From assembly GCA_011800805.1 (NCBI GenBank), contig MPNW01000079.1, positions 113,864 through 177,863 on the forward strand: 64,000 bases of DNA. The letters run 5' to 3'. Position 1 is the first letter of the stretch; the number at the start of each line of letters is the position of its first letter. Source of the DNA: Hirudo medicinalis (lineage: Eukaryota > Annelida > Clitellata > Hirudinida > Hirudinidae). Below are positions 35,915 to 55,900 of this stretch, piece after piece. The translations under genes and the position numbers were made by a program. Under the pieces are notes generated by a model. That model was not told where the DNA came from, ran no database searches, and saw only the letters and a list, made by a program, of their open reading frames with translations.

Positions 35915-36043
35915 GACCTCGCAATGATTTAATTTCCAGCTTGTTGTTGGCGTGCCGGTCGTTGGTTGCGCTTGGAGGTTTTTGTCGATTCTATGAAGTT
36001 TTGTTAGAGATTTTGACATTTAAGATTTGTCTGTCAAAAGAAG

Positions 36044-37426
36044 ATGGTTGTCACCGTTGAGAGAGAAGATGTTGAACTTCGAAAGTCGAAAGTTTGTAGA
36101 AAGTTGTTCGTAGACTCGGATGATGATTGTGTCACTACCAATAACAAGCAGGATCTCAAAGTCGAGCTGGACAATAATTTTAACTCACTACTCCAGAAAA
36201 AAATCGAGAAGTGGAATTTTGACTTTATAAAGGGTTTGCCTCTGAAGGGAAGATATAACTGGACACCTGTAAACAGGGATCTTGAAAATTCTGCCACATC
36301 CATAGTCAACTTTGAGGCCTCAGGAAAGATAAGAAACAAGATAAACAGAAAGGGCTCATTTCATCCCTACAGGAACCAGCAGAAAAAGTCTCACCAGACA
36401 ATTTTACATGGTGAGTATGAAATGTGTTTTAAGAAATTAGATAGATTATTAGCATTATTAACATTAAGTCTCTCTAACAGTCTACCTTTTGAAAATTGTT
36501 TACAAAGTCATTGGGTGGTGTATGTGAAGTCATCCTTAAGTAAAACTCGGTTTCAACATTATTAATTGAGTAATTAAGTAATTTTATAACTCATATAATT
36601 ATTTTTAAGTAAAGGATGAAATGAACAATTTTGATAAAATGAGCTTTAAAGCAAGAGGTGCATCAGGTTGCTTTGTAAAAGTTGAGAAACTAAATGCTTC
36701 GATTACAAGGAAACATAAGTCATGTTATCTATCAGTGAGATCATCCAGTATGTATCTATCTGCTCATCAGTTTGTAAACACTGCAGCACATGCAGCTGCA
36801 TCGAGCATCCTCCAGTGAACAATGGCTTTGTTGTGCTTGCAGTGCAGCAAATACAACTGCAGCAACCTTCGATTGTCATGCAAAGGGAGGATGTCCTTCC
36901 TCTTACATTCCATCCGTCCGTTCGTCGAGCGGAGCTACCGTGTTTGCTCGCCTGCTGTTGCTCAGAATTTATGAGCTTCCTGTGGATCGTAGGCACCCTG
37001 GAGGGAATCACGGCCGACGAGTGCTGCTGTTGGCACATCTCAATAAAGTGCGCTAAATAACCGACGTGCTACGACGCCATGGTTTCCTCCGGTCGGCATA
37101 AATCATGCTCGAGAGGGCTGAGCTGGTATATGCAGTGAAATTAATTTCTCCACCAAGTTTTAGCCCCAAGCCAAGAATGACAGCTAAATTGCCTGACACC
37201 AGTTGATAATATCAGCTCTAGAAGGAAAATAAATCACATTTTTCTTCACTTCATTTTGTTGGAGGTCCGACGTTCTATCTGCAGCTCGACTGAATGGAAT
37301 ATTATCATTTATTTCTTTCCAGATTTTTTCAAGACCATCAAACGCCCCAGTTGTTCAACGACCAAGTCTGCATCATCGTCGCATACTCCAGAATATGTTC
37401 ACGTTTCGACGCTCATGTTGTCGTAA
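36044..37426 (+). CDS. Cyclin-dependent kinase inhibitor, p21/p27 (CDKN1, dacapo) family
   Basis: Nuclear inhibitor of cyclin-CDK complexes. Exon 1 is 36044-36410 and exon 2 is 37323-37426 (stop taa), joined in phase 1 through gtgagt and tttctttccag, giving 156 residues (p21 has 164). The CDI domain has the cyclin-binding RKLF (19-22, compare RNLF in p27), then KWNFDF (56-61) and PLKGRYNW (66-73), which in p27 wrap the kinase N-lobe. No equivalent of the p27 FYYRPPR segment that fills the ATP site follows. Across the splice lies QTILHDFF (118-125), a consensus PCNA-binding PIP box with Lys at +4 after the aromatics and KTIKRP following. This makes it more like p21 and dacapo than p27. Ser/Thr-rich C-terminus. 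Regulation: a TATA box upstream; turnover through PCNA-CRL4-Cdt2 is an inference. Confidence 0.85.
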
Positions 37427-40400
37427 CGCGTGTGTTTTGGTGAGTCAGAGTTTGAGGATGTTGTTATTTTTTGCTGCAATTTTTACGCTCACAAAGCTTG
37501 CCCTTGGCCTCTCCTTTGTGTCGTGGTACCACTTACAACACCAAGGTTTCACAGAATTTCTCACCGATATTTTAAAAGGGAAAATTTGTTCCACTCGAGA
37601 CATTTCTAACCCCTTCTAGAATTTCATGGGTATTGACAGATGTCCTCGATTGGCTTATAAATCAATTGCTAATGCAATTATAGAGATTGATCATTCTCCC
37701 TTACACTGGGCCTCCTTTGATGTGCTCGTGTTTGACATGCGTCGAAAGTCTTTGTTGCTTACGCGGTAAGGGTATCAGGTTTAAGGATGTCAAAATTCAA
37801 TCCAACATGACCTCACGACCATGTCATGAACACTGACCATGCAACCGTTCAACTTTCGAGGTTTGTTGTCGGTGCCTGGATACTTTCATTCTCTGCTTTT
37901 ACACACGCATGTGCATGTGCGATGCGATAGTGTGAGTGTGCGCTCATGGATGAGAATGGTAGAGACGAATGGAATGGTTTTATTTTCTTCTGATCATGAA
38001 TCTTTCAAGTATGAGGTCTTTAATGGGCTGTCTTTCACACGCGAACAGGCCCGGACAATTGTTTTTAATTTATTCTTTTCCAGGATCCTTTCATCTTCGC
38101 TTCCTGCTTTCTGTGCACACACATCACAAGATGTTGCTTTGCCAGCTTTCTTTCTTATCAAAACAACCATTGAAGTCCTAAGCCATTTGTTTCCATCTTG
38201 GGAATATCCTGGTGTCCGAGTATCCTGAGATAATGCATTTCCTTGCGTCTTGCCCTCCCAAACGCTGGCAAGTTACGCAACTCTTCCTGCTTTGTAGCTA
38301 AATTTGTTCTCTGGATGTATTTTATGCTTCATTAGTATTCCATTCTCTTCGTGTCCATTACGCAATTCTTTGTGCTCCTTGTGACCGAATGTTCCCATTA
38401 AAATGTCTGCCACACGAATGATTCCGTGCGTTTTATTTTAGCAATTATTTTAGAAAGATGATAGAATAGGATTGTTTGATTGCACCAATTAGTGTTTACT
38501 GATGCAAATCCAATTACGGCCTCCCGCAGAGAAGTGTTAATTAAGATGATAAGGAATATTAGGTAGCGTTAACTACTTTCATACAAATTCATCACCTAAT
38601 TGAGGCCGTATGTCCGCGGAGCATCGATAAATCTACAATCTCCAGCTTTATCTGGCGCCGAGAGAGCTTGGCCAAACATTGCGAGAACACGTGTGGCTAA
38701 TGAAAGGATTCTTTTATGCTCTGCGGGAGGTCCTTTTGATGTTTGTTGTTTGATGCTTACGTCATGTTTGTTTCTTTGCAGGTTGTGAATGAGAGTGACC
38801 ATCAGGCCAGGAGAAGACAGACCTCCAATTTGAACTTCAATACTCTTTTTGTAATTGTACATACTCGTCCTACGTACGACTGCGAGGTCTACATCCGAAC
38901 GACATGCTGAATATTTATCGATTATTTAAGAACTGTACGCCTTTTCATTTTTAATGGAATTTTATTTTATGTGGGGATCCAGGCAGCATTTGTTCTGTGC
39001 GCATGTTTGCGTCATCGATACGTTACCTATTTAGTCAATTTATTTCCTTTGAGTTACAATAGAATTTAAATTTATTTGCTTTTCTCTGTCATTTTGGGAA
39101 GCTCTTTGATGAGATGATGAGGCTGTAAATCATCCCGATCCAGTTGGCTTGATTCCTGCTTCAAAGTACTGGGCCGGAGATCAGATCTCCTTTTAAGTTG
39201 ATAAGTAACTGAAAGGTTATATCAATTGTTTATTATGGAATGCCCAAACAGTCTGCAGCATATGTTTCGCTTCTGTTGGAGATCTGAAGTTCTTAGTGGA
39301 CCGTACCTGTCAGGAGAGTTTAATTTCTGCTCCGTGCAGGAAAACTGCTCTTGGAAACTTCGTACTAACCGGGTTCACACGCATGCGGATGACTAAAGAT
39401 TCCCGGATTAACAACTCGGTTGATGTTCAGAGGATGAATGGTCGCCATGGTGAGATAAGGAGTGATGGATATTTGGTGCTTGAAATACGCTCATTCCGAA
39501 CAAGTGATAATGGGGTACCAGGTGCAGGATTTTTATCGGGAATTTTTCCACTCAAGCGTTGACAGGAGGGCTGCGGCTGCCTTATCTGGAAAAATAATTC
39601 CATCATCCGATCGTCCAGCTATCACCCGTTTGAGATATTGGATCGAGCGAGGGCAATCAGACCTCCGCTGTACCATAGTAGGTCTGCAATAGCGATTTGT
39701 TGTGGCACCGATTCAATTTCATCGATAATGACCCTGTTCATCAGTGGCACGATGAGAGGTCACTCCAGCCGATGCCTCATTACCATCTCCCCATGAGACC
39801 GACACCTCCTACCTCGAGTTGGATGCCATGTTCGAGTTGGATGGCTCTCGTCATTGAAATTCCTCTTTGGCGGATAACAAGAGCAGTTCTTCAACGTGTC
39901 CGGCATGTATTTTTATTTGTCACTTTCGACCTGCTGACATATTTTGCATGTTAATACTCGTTGTCATGCCAACCGGTGGTGTTCGATAAGATTAAGAAAG
40001 CTGACCTGGTCAGACGAAACAACTTGCGCTGAAGCCACTTTGACCTGGATAATGGTGCGTGGCGAGATGACGAATTGCTGAAGGAGGGAAAGATGATTGA
40101 GCATGGAAGGAATTAAATTAATGCGAGCACCAGGTGGCCTGCCGAATCGACGGTATGCAGCCAATAAGGTCAAGGATTGGCATAATCAATGAGTTTGAAA
40201 GAGAGTTGCTGGTTAAGATAAATCAGTGTTAATGGTCCTGGTTGAGTTTATGCTCCTTAAATGAGTGAATCAATTTCCTCGGCTCTATTCAACATTGTCA
40301 CGTTATTCGATTGTCGTCATGGGAACGTGTTGATTTATGCGGAAATTGATTGATTGATAAGAATGTTGGCGCCTCTGATTCCAAGGTTTCCATTTGATTT

Positions 40401-42794
40401 TGTTAGATTCAAAAGTTTCTTTTCGTATGACAAAGTTTGCTGAATGACGTTTGGATCTGTTTGCATCGCCATCGCAAGTAGTTGAACAGCGGGACGCTAA
40501 TTAGATAGTTAGAATTGATAAACAGGACCGCTCGAGGTGTCAATGCAAGCTAATAAGAGTTCCATCCCATGATATTTACGACAGGTCTCCCTGCGGTGCA
40601 GGCCTCAGTGACACCAGTCACGACCCGAGTCTCCTCCATATGGCACGGTGGCTATTTACAGATCAGCTCCAATCTGACAATCAATCTCCAATCTTCTAAA
40701 CTTAAAAATATCAATCCGTTACACAATAATTGTCATCGTCGTCGGTGGTGCCTGAAATAGTTTTCTACGAATTGAATCCACGTAACCTGGACAGTCACAA
40801 GCTATGAAAAAAGTAATACAAAATATAATAAAATCACATAGTAATGTAATAAAACGATAATTTATAGTCAAATAATTAACCGAATTTAATTTACAAAGGG
40901 ACCTCAAAACAGTAAACATGTCTCCGCTAATTGCCGATGTCGAAATTGCTCTCACTTAATCAGGAATGAAAGCTTATAAAACTCTTGAAAATGGACCTTA
41001 AAATGTAATTGCTGACAATCTGTCTGCGAAACTTTTTTTAAACGTGACAAACCGCTATTGAGGCGGTGTGACATCCATTGAAGAATTCTCGAGTTGAATT
41101 CAAACCCAGCAACGACGCAATGAAATGCGACACCACTCGACACCAACAATGCCTAATAATGGAGCAGAGTTCGACACTTTGAGGGGGCGCGTGTCCCAAT
41201 CTTGTGTGTTTTTGCTCTTCCTGGTGACGTGCCTGTCTAACGGTGCCCCGCTGATGGCCAAACAATGGCGAATATCATTCTCTCGTTATTGAAAAGAAGG
41301 CAGCCTGCCACGGATTACATGGAGTGACGTGTGATCTGAAATATGCGAGGAAATGTATTCGCCCGTCGTTTTTTTCCCAGGTGACACTTTTGTTACATTC
41401 GTCCATTCATCTCGGTTTGGCACCGTTTTTAAGAGTGGCCTTGTATAAACAGACATATATATATCAATTGATAAAGATGATTTTCTTTAAAAAAGAATAT
41501 TTCTAGTGTTTTTGTGGTGGTTGGCGGAAACAAATTGGTTTTGAAACTAATTTTGAAAATGCCAATCCTTGTTGATGAGTAATTTGTACAAGAACGCAAA
41601 AGATCTACTGCGGTGGCTCCATGATTTATGACAGCGGTGTTGATGATGATTAGGAAGAGGGAGAAATAGCGGTGATGATTATGACCTAGAAAGAGAGATG
41701 TGGCCATCTATTGTATTCTTTTCACGTTTCAGCCAAGTTATCATCATTGTCATCGACCTTTTCGTGGTCATCTTTCGCAAAGTTATTTTCATCTATCAAT
41801 AGTTCTAAAGTCAAATCTTAAGAAATGATTTGATGGATGCTTAATTAAACAACTAAATTTATTGCTTTATGAGAGGCAGCTCAACTCAGCACGAATATCC
41901 ATTTTAAATCCATTGGGGATCTTTATGGGCACAAGTGCCGATCATTAACCCTCTTGATGGACTGCGTTCCTTTCTTAATCGAATTCCTAATAAGCGACCT
42001 ATAAAAGATGAACGTGAGAAACAAGATGAGATTTAGCGAGGAGTTATGATCCCACCGTTTGAGCATAGCACCATTATCGTTTCGGTGCATATTTTATCTG
42101 ATTTTATTAATTCTCAAGTCATTTAAATAAAAAATTATCAAATAAAATCAATGTCATCTTATCCGAGTGTTCAATCCTCCTCGTTTTGAAAACTCATTGA
42201 GAACAACTGTCAAGTCAACTGCTGAAGATTTAAATGATGAAAATGGCAATAAAGTAGGAAAACAAATACAGCCTAGCTCTCATCATAAACGAATTTAAGT
42301 GTAATTAAACAAACATAAACAATTCTAATCATTCGCGAACACGTCAGCCTCTTAAATTGATGGTTTGTTGATATGGTGATCGCATGATTTGTTTCAACCG
42401 TGAGTGTCAGGTCTACTAAATTGTTTGTAATAAAATTATAATTTATTTCACTGCATTTAAATGATATGTTGCATTTAAATGTCGACGGTGAGTTTATTTG
42501 TGTTTACATTCAATTCTAACATTCTTCGAAACCGTCTGTGGTTTTCACTTTTAATTCATAAGTATTAACTCCTATTGTTCGAAATAAGAAATATCGTTAT
42601 CTTCAATTCAATACTGTCAAGAATTGAAGAGGAAAGTTATCAAAATGTTATGAAACCGGGTTGGACCAGTGTACTAAGCTAACCGTAGGTTACTAAAAAT
42701 GTATCGCATTTCATATTACCAAAATATGAAGCTCTGGTCGACCACTATTTTTCACTGCATTTCAATGTTATAATATATTATAATTATTAAAAGG
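37427..42794. other. Long intergenic stretch, no gene seen
   Basis: About 5.4 kb, noticeably less AT-rich and less repetitive than the left half of the window, with many short frames but none that resemble a family or keep a frame across plausible splice sites. It could contain regulatory DNA or the 3' UTR of the CDK inhibitor near its left edge; I cannot show either. Confidence 0.45.
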
Positions 42795-42912
42795 CTAAAT
42801 AAGGGTTAAATCTATTACATATGTATTAAATATATTAAAATTTTATTAAACTTATTTTATTAACTTTATTACATTGCAATAAAAATATGTAACTTTGGTT
42901 CGATAATTGAAA
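42795..42912 (+). repeat. Left copy of the gap-flanking sequence
   Basis: The last ~115 bases before the N run are the same as those just after it (43741-43855), apart from single-base indels in short homopolymer or AT runs. Confidence 0.9.
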
Positions 42913-43740
42913 NNNNNNNNNNNNNNNNNNNNNNNNNNNNNNNNNNNNNNNNNNNNNNNNNNNNNNNNNNNNNNNNNNNNNNNNNNNNNNNNNNNNNNNN
43001 NNNNNNNNNNNNNNNNNNNNNNNNNNNNNNNNNNNNNNNNNNNNNNNNNNNNNNNNNNNNNNNNNNNNNNNNNNNNNNNNNNNNNNNNNNNNNNNNNNNN
43101 NNNNNNNNNNNNNNNNNNNNNNNNNNNNNNNNNNNNNNNNNNNNNNNNNNNNNNNNNNNNNNNNNNNNNNNNNNNNNNNNNNNNNNNNNNNNNNNNNNNN
43201 NNNNNNNNNNNNNNNNNNNNNNNNNNNNNNNNNNNNNNNNNNNNNNNNNNNNNNNNNNNNNNNNNNNNNNNNNNNNNNNNNNNNNNNNNNNNNNNNNNNN
43301 NNNNNNNNNNNNNNNNNNNNNNNNNNNNNNNNNNNNNNNNNNNNNNNNNNNNNNNNNNNNNNNNNNNNNNNNNNNNNNNNNNNNNNNNNNNNNNNNNNNN
43401 NNNNNNNNNNNNNNNNNNNNNNNNNNNNNNNNNNNNNNNNNNNNNNNNNNNNNNNNNNNNNNNNNNNNNNNNNNNNNNNNNNNNNNNNNNNNNNNNNNNN
43501 NNNNNNNNNNNNNNNNNNNNNNNNNNNNNNNNNNNNNNNNNNNNNNNNNNNNNNNNNNNNNNNNNNNNNNNNNNNNNNNNNNNNNNNNNNNNNNNNNNNN
43601 NNNNNNNNNNNNNNNNNNNNNNNNNNNNNNNNNNNNNNNNNNNNNNNNNNNNNNNNNNNNNNNNNNNNNNNNNNNNNNNNNNNNNNNNNNNNNNNNNNNN
43701 NNNNNNNNNNNNNNNNNNNNNNNNNNNNNNNNNNNNNNNN
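42913..43740. other. Assembly gap (828 N)
   Basis: Unsequenced placeholder. Its two edges carry the same sequence, so the true gap may be zero or negative; see findings. Confidence 0.98.
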
Positions 43741-43858
43741 ATAAGGGTTAAATCTATTACATATGTATTAAATATTATTAAAATTTTATTAACTTATTTT
43801 ATTAACTTTATTACATTGCAATAAAAATATGTAACTTTGGTTTCGATAATTGAAATTC
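43741..43858 (+). repeat. Right copy of the gap-flanking sequence
   Basis: Same text as 42795-42912: ataagggttaaatctattac at its start and ttcgataattgaaa at its end. Confidence 0.9.
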
Positions 43859-44263
43859 TTTGTTTGATACAAGAGTATATCGCCCATTTTTCTTAACTAG
43901 AAACAGAAAAGAGCGTAAGTATATACAGTATTTTACTTATCATATACGAAAAAAATTAAATAACATGTATGGCATCTGTTGATCTTATTAAGATAATTTG
44001 GATTGCATTTATAGTTCAGCTAATCTGCCTACTGCAAATATTTTAGAGATGGATGACAGCAAATGAGGGGTTTCTCCTGTCGCTCTGCATATACATTCAA
44101 AGTGTTTCTTAATAGCATTGTATTATTCTGCGTTTGTTAAGAGTCCTACTTTCATTAAATACTCTGGTAACTTAGGCAGTATAGTTTGTATTAATTGAAT
44201 ATCTTGATATTTCATTGATAAAATTGTCAGTACAATATCAATTTGTTTATTTCAGAATTTACA

Positions 44264-45520
44264 ATGACCCAAGAAGCACAATCAAATCACACAATTTATG
44301 TCAATAACTTAAATGAGAAAATCAAAAAAGATGGTTGGTTGAACAGTGTATAACTCAGTGTATAACTTGTAAAAATTATTGCTTAGTTTCAATAAGTTAT
44401 TGTTTAACTGACTTTATTTTTTAGAATTGAAGAAGTCATTGTATGCCATTTTTTCACAATTTGGTACAATTCTTGACATAATTGCAAGGAAAACCCTAAA
44501 AACTAAAGGCCAAGCTTTTGTCATTTTCAAGGATGTTAACAGTGCAACCAATGCTTTGAGATCCATGCAAGGATTTCCTTTCTATGACAAGCCAATGGTA
44601 AATCGATTAAATGCCTTTCTTTTATCTCATAATTAGAGTGATTCAAACATTGTTTTGAACTGTTTTAACCAAAGTTTATTTTTCTATTTTGTTCTAATAG
44701 AGGATCCAGTTTGCTAAGAAGGATTCTGATGCAATTGCAAAGGTGAAGGGGACTTTTGTGGAGAGACCAAAGAAGATTTATGTCAATGAAAATGATGGGA
44801 AGAAGAAAAAGAAGGGAGTCAAGTATGTTACTTACGTGGTTGCATTGTATTTCTGCATACAATACTTCAGGCTTGCTTACTTTCCTTCTATTGAACATGT
44901 TTATCATTTTGTTTTAAAATGATTTCTTAGAATGTGGAGGAATGTTTTTCTTTGATTAGTGTTGAAGAAATATGTCATGTTACATGATGCATATTAGGGT
45001 GATTTATTGATTTTATGATCATTTTCATTTAAATATTGGCTTATTTCTAGGGCTCCTACAACAACTGAAAAACTTGGAAAGCAGAAGGCACAGACCACGA
45101 AAGTTTTCCAACAAGGAGTACAGCCGACGCAGAAGCAGACGAATCCTGCTCTGATGCCTGATCAACCACCTCACCACATTCTCTTCCTCACCTGTTTACC
45201 TGAGGAAACCAATGAGATGATGCTTTCTGTGCTCTTCAACAGGTAAGTCACTTATGAACCAATCATTTTTCAAACACTATTTATTTTTATTGCTATAGTT
45301 GCATTTAAAGCCTCAAATTGAAAAGCATATGTGATCTAACAATGAATTTTTAAAATACAGGTTCCCAGGTTTCAAGGAGGTCAGGTTGGTGCCAGGAAGG
45401 CATGACATTGCTTTTGTGGAGTTTGAGAATGAGTACCAAGCTGGTGCTGCCAAAGAAGCACTTCAGGGTTTCAAACTGACACCTGACAGTGCCATGAAGA
45501 TCACTTTTGCTAAGAAGTGA
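44264..45520 (+). CDS. snf: snf / U1A-U2B'' spliceosomal protein, five exons
   Basis: Nuclear snRNP protein that binds stem-loops of U1 and U2 snRNA; most invertebrates have a single protein doing the work of vertebrate U1A (SNRPA) and U2B''. Exons 44264-44333, 44425-44597, 44701-44822, 45051-45242 and 45361-45520 join in frame (phases 1, 0, 2, 2) to give 238 residues, close to Drosophila SNF (216) and human U2B'' (225). RRM1 has RNP2 [20 protein letters not shown] and RNP1 KGQAFVIF, then [17 protein letters not shown] Lys-rich and Gln-rich linker leads to RRM2 ([17 protein letters not shown] ... [20 protein letters not shown]) ending MKITFAKK. A tttatttcag just before the ATG suggests an intron in the 5' UTR. 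Converges on the guanylyl cyclase, with 213 bp between stop codons. Confidence 0.95.
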
Positions 45521-45589
45521 TGTGACTTTTTAACAATTGCAATTAACTCTGACAAGAATTCGGCCATATTATATAAAAAAATTGTTTCC

Positions 45590-45595
45590 AATAAA
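45590..45595 (+). terminator. Polyadenylation signal of snf
   Basis: Consensus aataaa 70 bp after the snf stop codon. Confidence 0.7.
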
Positions 45596-45733
45596 ATGTA
45601 ATTCTTTTGTTAATTGCTTTCTGTCTTTTTAAGGATGTAAGCTTCAAGCCTGGAATATTAAAATTTTTTGATTATTGTTGGAAGCAAATGAGGTGACAAA
45701 ACATGTGCGATCTAACACGGTTCATTAAAAAAC

Positions 45734-52422
<6,689 letters not shown>

Positions 52423-52935
52423 TTTGATTAACAATGCGAGCAACGCTGCCAAACTCCTGAACTCAAATATTTTGTTTCTGATGAAAATTAATTAGGTTCT
52501 TTCCACATCATGAATCATTGTTTCGAGGGCAGAACTTCATCAGAGGAGCCACTGAGTGCGTACTACGGCCGCCCAAAGGTATGCAGTGATCAAATGATTA
52601 CAAGTCCGCTTAAAGCACACCTACGATGTTATTCCGGAGAAAGCAATTTTTTTGTGAGATGAGATGGAGACAGAGCCCAGGAAGATGGTCGAGCTTTACC
52701 GACAAAACAAGGCACGGAACACCTATTCGCTCCTTATGGTAATTACATCCGCTCCATTCATTTGCGATATTAATTTGACATGTTACGAAAATCACCAGAA
52801 GTCGGCTCCAGGCAACAGCACTCCAGGTAGAATGCCTCATTTATAAGCTTCAGTTCCTGTTCTGTAGCGACTCCTAACATTTATTTGCTCAAAGATCGGA
52901 AATTGAAAGAAAAGAGTTTTTGAAGAGTGAAACGT

Positions 52936-55900
52936 TCAGGATTCCTGTTGTGGCAGTCTGTACTTGCACTGGATCCAGACTCTGAACATCTTCAACTGGC
53001 GACCCCTGTTTACTTGCAATCTCCTGTCAACGTAATTTTCTTCCTCGACGAAACCCGCTCTTTCAAACATTTGTTTCAGCTCGTCTGCAAATATTTATAT
53101 AACATGTTTTGATTAAAATTTAAAATTTTTTTGCAATTCGAATGTTTATAACAATTGTGAATTATATTTTCGAGGCGTTCATTCATATTCTCGCTGAGTT
53201 TACTGAAAACGTGGGATGGCTTGCAGGACCGAGAACCGAATAAATCCACATTATCAACTTAAACATTATTTGATTATTTCTTCAAGATTCCTTCTCCCAA
53301 ATTTTATTTTGTGATGCAACTTAAGGATCACTTTTCTAAATTTATATTGAATTGGGTTTTAACCAATGGAAGAGGAGCATAAAAATAGTAATAACAATAG
53401 TTAACTTATATGGAATCATATTCATAACATCAAAAGAATAAGATTGTGCACAGCTTACCTTTCAGAAAAAAAACATTAATTAAAATGGCAACACTAAAAT
53501 AGATTTCACCTTGAAGAAAGAAATAAACTCTTGTACCGTCCCCTCTCACATAAAAGTTATCTTCCAAGCATCTACCTGAAGGATCAAATTAATTTTAACA
53601 AAGGACTGATTAAAAGTACAAAATTAACAAGCGAACCTTTTTTAAACCTCAGCTGAGCCATGTCGTACCTTCCGTAATCCCTGAATAAAACCATACCTCC
53701 GGGTTTCAAATGTCTCGACAGTTTTGTTATCACATGCTGCATTCTGTAAGAAACAAAGTAGGTAGTTGCAAGTTAGTAACATTGAGACGTAAATCCAAAT
53801 TAAATGAGGATACTTTTCAGGTTTGATGGCTGAAAGGACAAAAATGAGGATGACAAAATCCAAACTCTTCTCGGGGAAGGGAAATTCGACCGACGGATCT
53901 GAAACGTCAGCAACAAAAGCATGGCATCTCTTCTCTTCAAACTGAGAACTTTCCTAATTGTAAAATGAAATAGGCATTAATTACTAATATTAAACAAATA
54001 TAAAATCATGTCGGTGGCAATTTTATAAGATAATTTGAGTTATTGCTTTGCTGGACATAATTTAGCATGACATAACAGCTTCTGTCATGTCATCCCTCTG
54101 GCCATGTCATTGAATAAATAACCAAGAAGATTGTTTCATGCATGTCAGATTAAAGTAGATGAGAAAAAAATACTTTTAAGGAAAGTGCTAACCTTCACAA
54201 TCTGTATTGCAGTCTCAGAAAGGTCGCAGCCATAAACAAAGAGATTGGAGTTGCTACAACATTGAAAGATATACTATAGATCAATTTAACATTGAATTCT
54301 GACTACTGAGTGCCAAAATAATAAGATTTCAGGTGAATGGTGAAAATATTTGATAATTTCTTCTTGATTATGCATAATCATTTGCATTAAAGTCACGTGC
54401 ATGATGAAAGGTTGCTTTGAATATCAACAAAGCATACTTGTTTGTTTCTAAGAGCGGAAATATCGTGTTGCCCACTCCGCACCCGACCTCAAAAATCGTA
54501 ACTTTTGACTGGTCCTCCTTTTTTTTGGCCAGTTCAGGAAATTCGGTGAACAGCCAATGCCTGTCCTTGAAGAAACGGTTTTGGTGCTGGGAGTAGAAAG
54601 CATCCCAGAATTTATTGGCATCTCTGTCAAATGTTTCTGAAAAATATTTATTTTATTTAGGATGTCAAATGCATTTCAATGTGAAATATTTTTATTTATT
54701 TTTTAAACAGGCAGACCTCTAACATTGCCTCAGAAGCATGCAACAATAATCAAAAAGACATAAACACAAGCCAGGTTCTATCCACAACTTATGTATGAGA
54801 AATATATAAACATATGAGATGTTTGGAGAATATATACTTACTAGCTTTTTTAAACCGGCTTCATCGATCATATGCTTAAACTCATTTTTTATCATTATAA
54901 TTAATTTTATTATTTACGTCCTTCAAATCCAGCCTTGCCCTCAAAGAACTCGGTGATTAAGACGGTGCACTTGAGACTGGACTTGAATCTGTGCTGCCAT
55001 CGCGAGAGGCAAAGTCTCAAACATTAGACCATGTGGGAGCACAATGCTCCTTGCTTCCAGTGGCTCTCGAGTTTGAAGGTATGCGATTTGGGAAAGTGAA
55101 AAAAGCAGAGTTGACCTACGAACGGCAGAGAATGACTTGTGCAAATTTCAATACTGTTCACCATTTGGGAAGAGTTCTTGGGACAGACAAACATACAAAA
55201 GCACTTTCTGCTTTATATTATAGATATATTTATAGTTTTTATAGAAATACACATGCATGTTATACATGTATAAGATAGGAAGATGTTTCAATTTCATTAA
55301 TCAGACTTTTGAATCAATTGTACAAGATGGAACAGACTTTATTATCAGGTCCTGAATTCAAATAATGTGCAATTATACACTATAAATAACATTAACCATT
55401 TGTGACACTGAGTTTATAAAGTGTATTTATATTTTTTCAATTTCGTTTGTAAAAACCTGATCATTAAACAAACAATTTCAATGAACCTTGTTTCTCTTTT
55501 GACAATTTGACTGAGGAATTTGTTGAGATTTTGGTCAGTGCTTCCTGCTCCATCTCATCATCCCACTCCACATTGTCCCTGATGCATAAGTTATTTAAGT
55601 ATCACTAATATAAATAATCTCAAACATGCATTTACATCTTCACAATGAATGTAGATAACGTTTTGTGAAAATAAACATAGAATACTTAACATATGGTCAC
55701 TTATATGGTAAACTTATAAATGAATCTCCCACTATTATATTTTTATTTATTTATAGGACTTACATTATCGGAAATTTTATTAAAATATCACTGATTTTGC
55801 TACTTTCAAATAACACCTTTATAACGAAGGTGAAATCTGACCCTAGCTTATCTCGTAAAAGTGGGTCTATAAAAATGCCGATTAAAAATCAACCGATAAA

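Noticed and set aside
42907..43824. 305-residue frame across 42.9-43.8 kb
   Set aside because: Almost entirely N; only the last ~28 residues are real sequence and they lie in the duplicated gap flank.
54900..54962. Possible extra METTL2 exon ([14 protein letters not shown])
   Set aside because: Exons 2 and 3 already join in phase at a family-conserved place; this text is the body and flank of the SINE copy.
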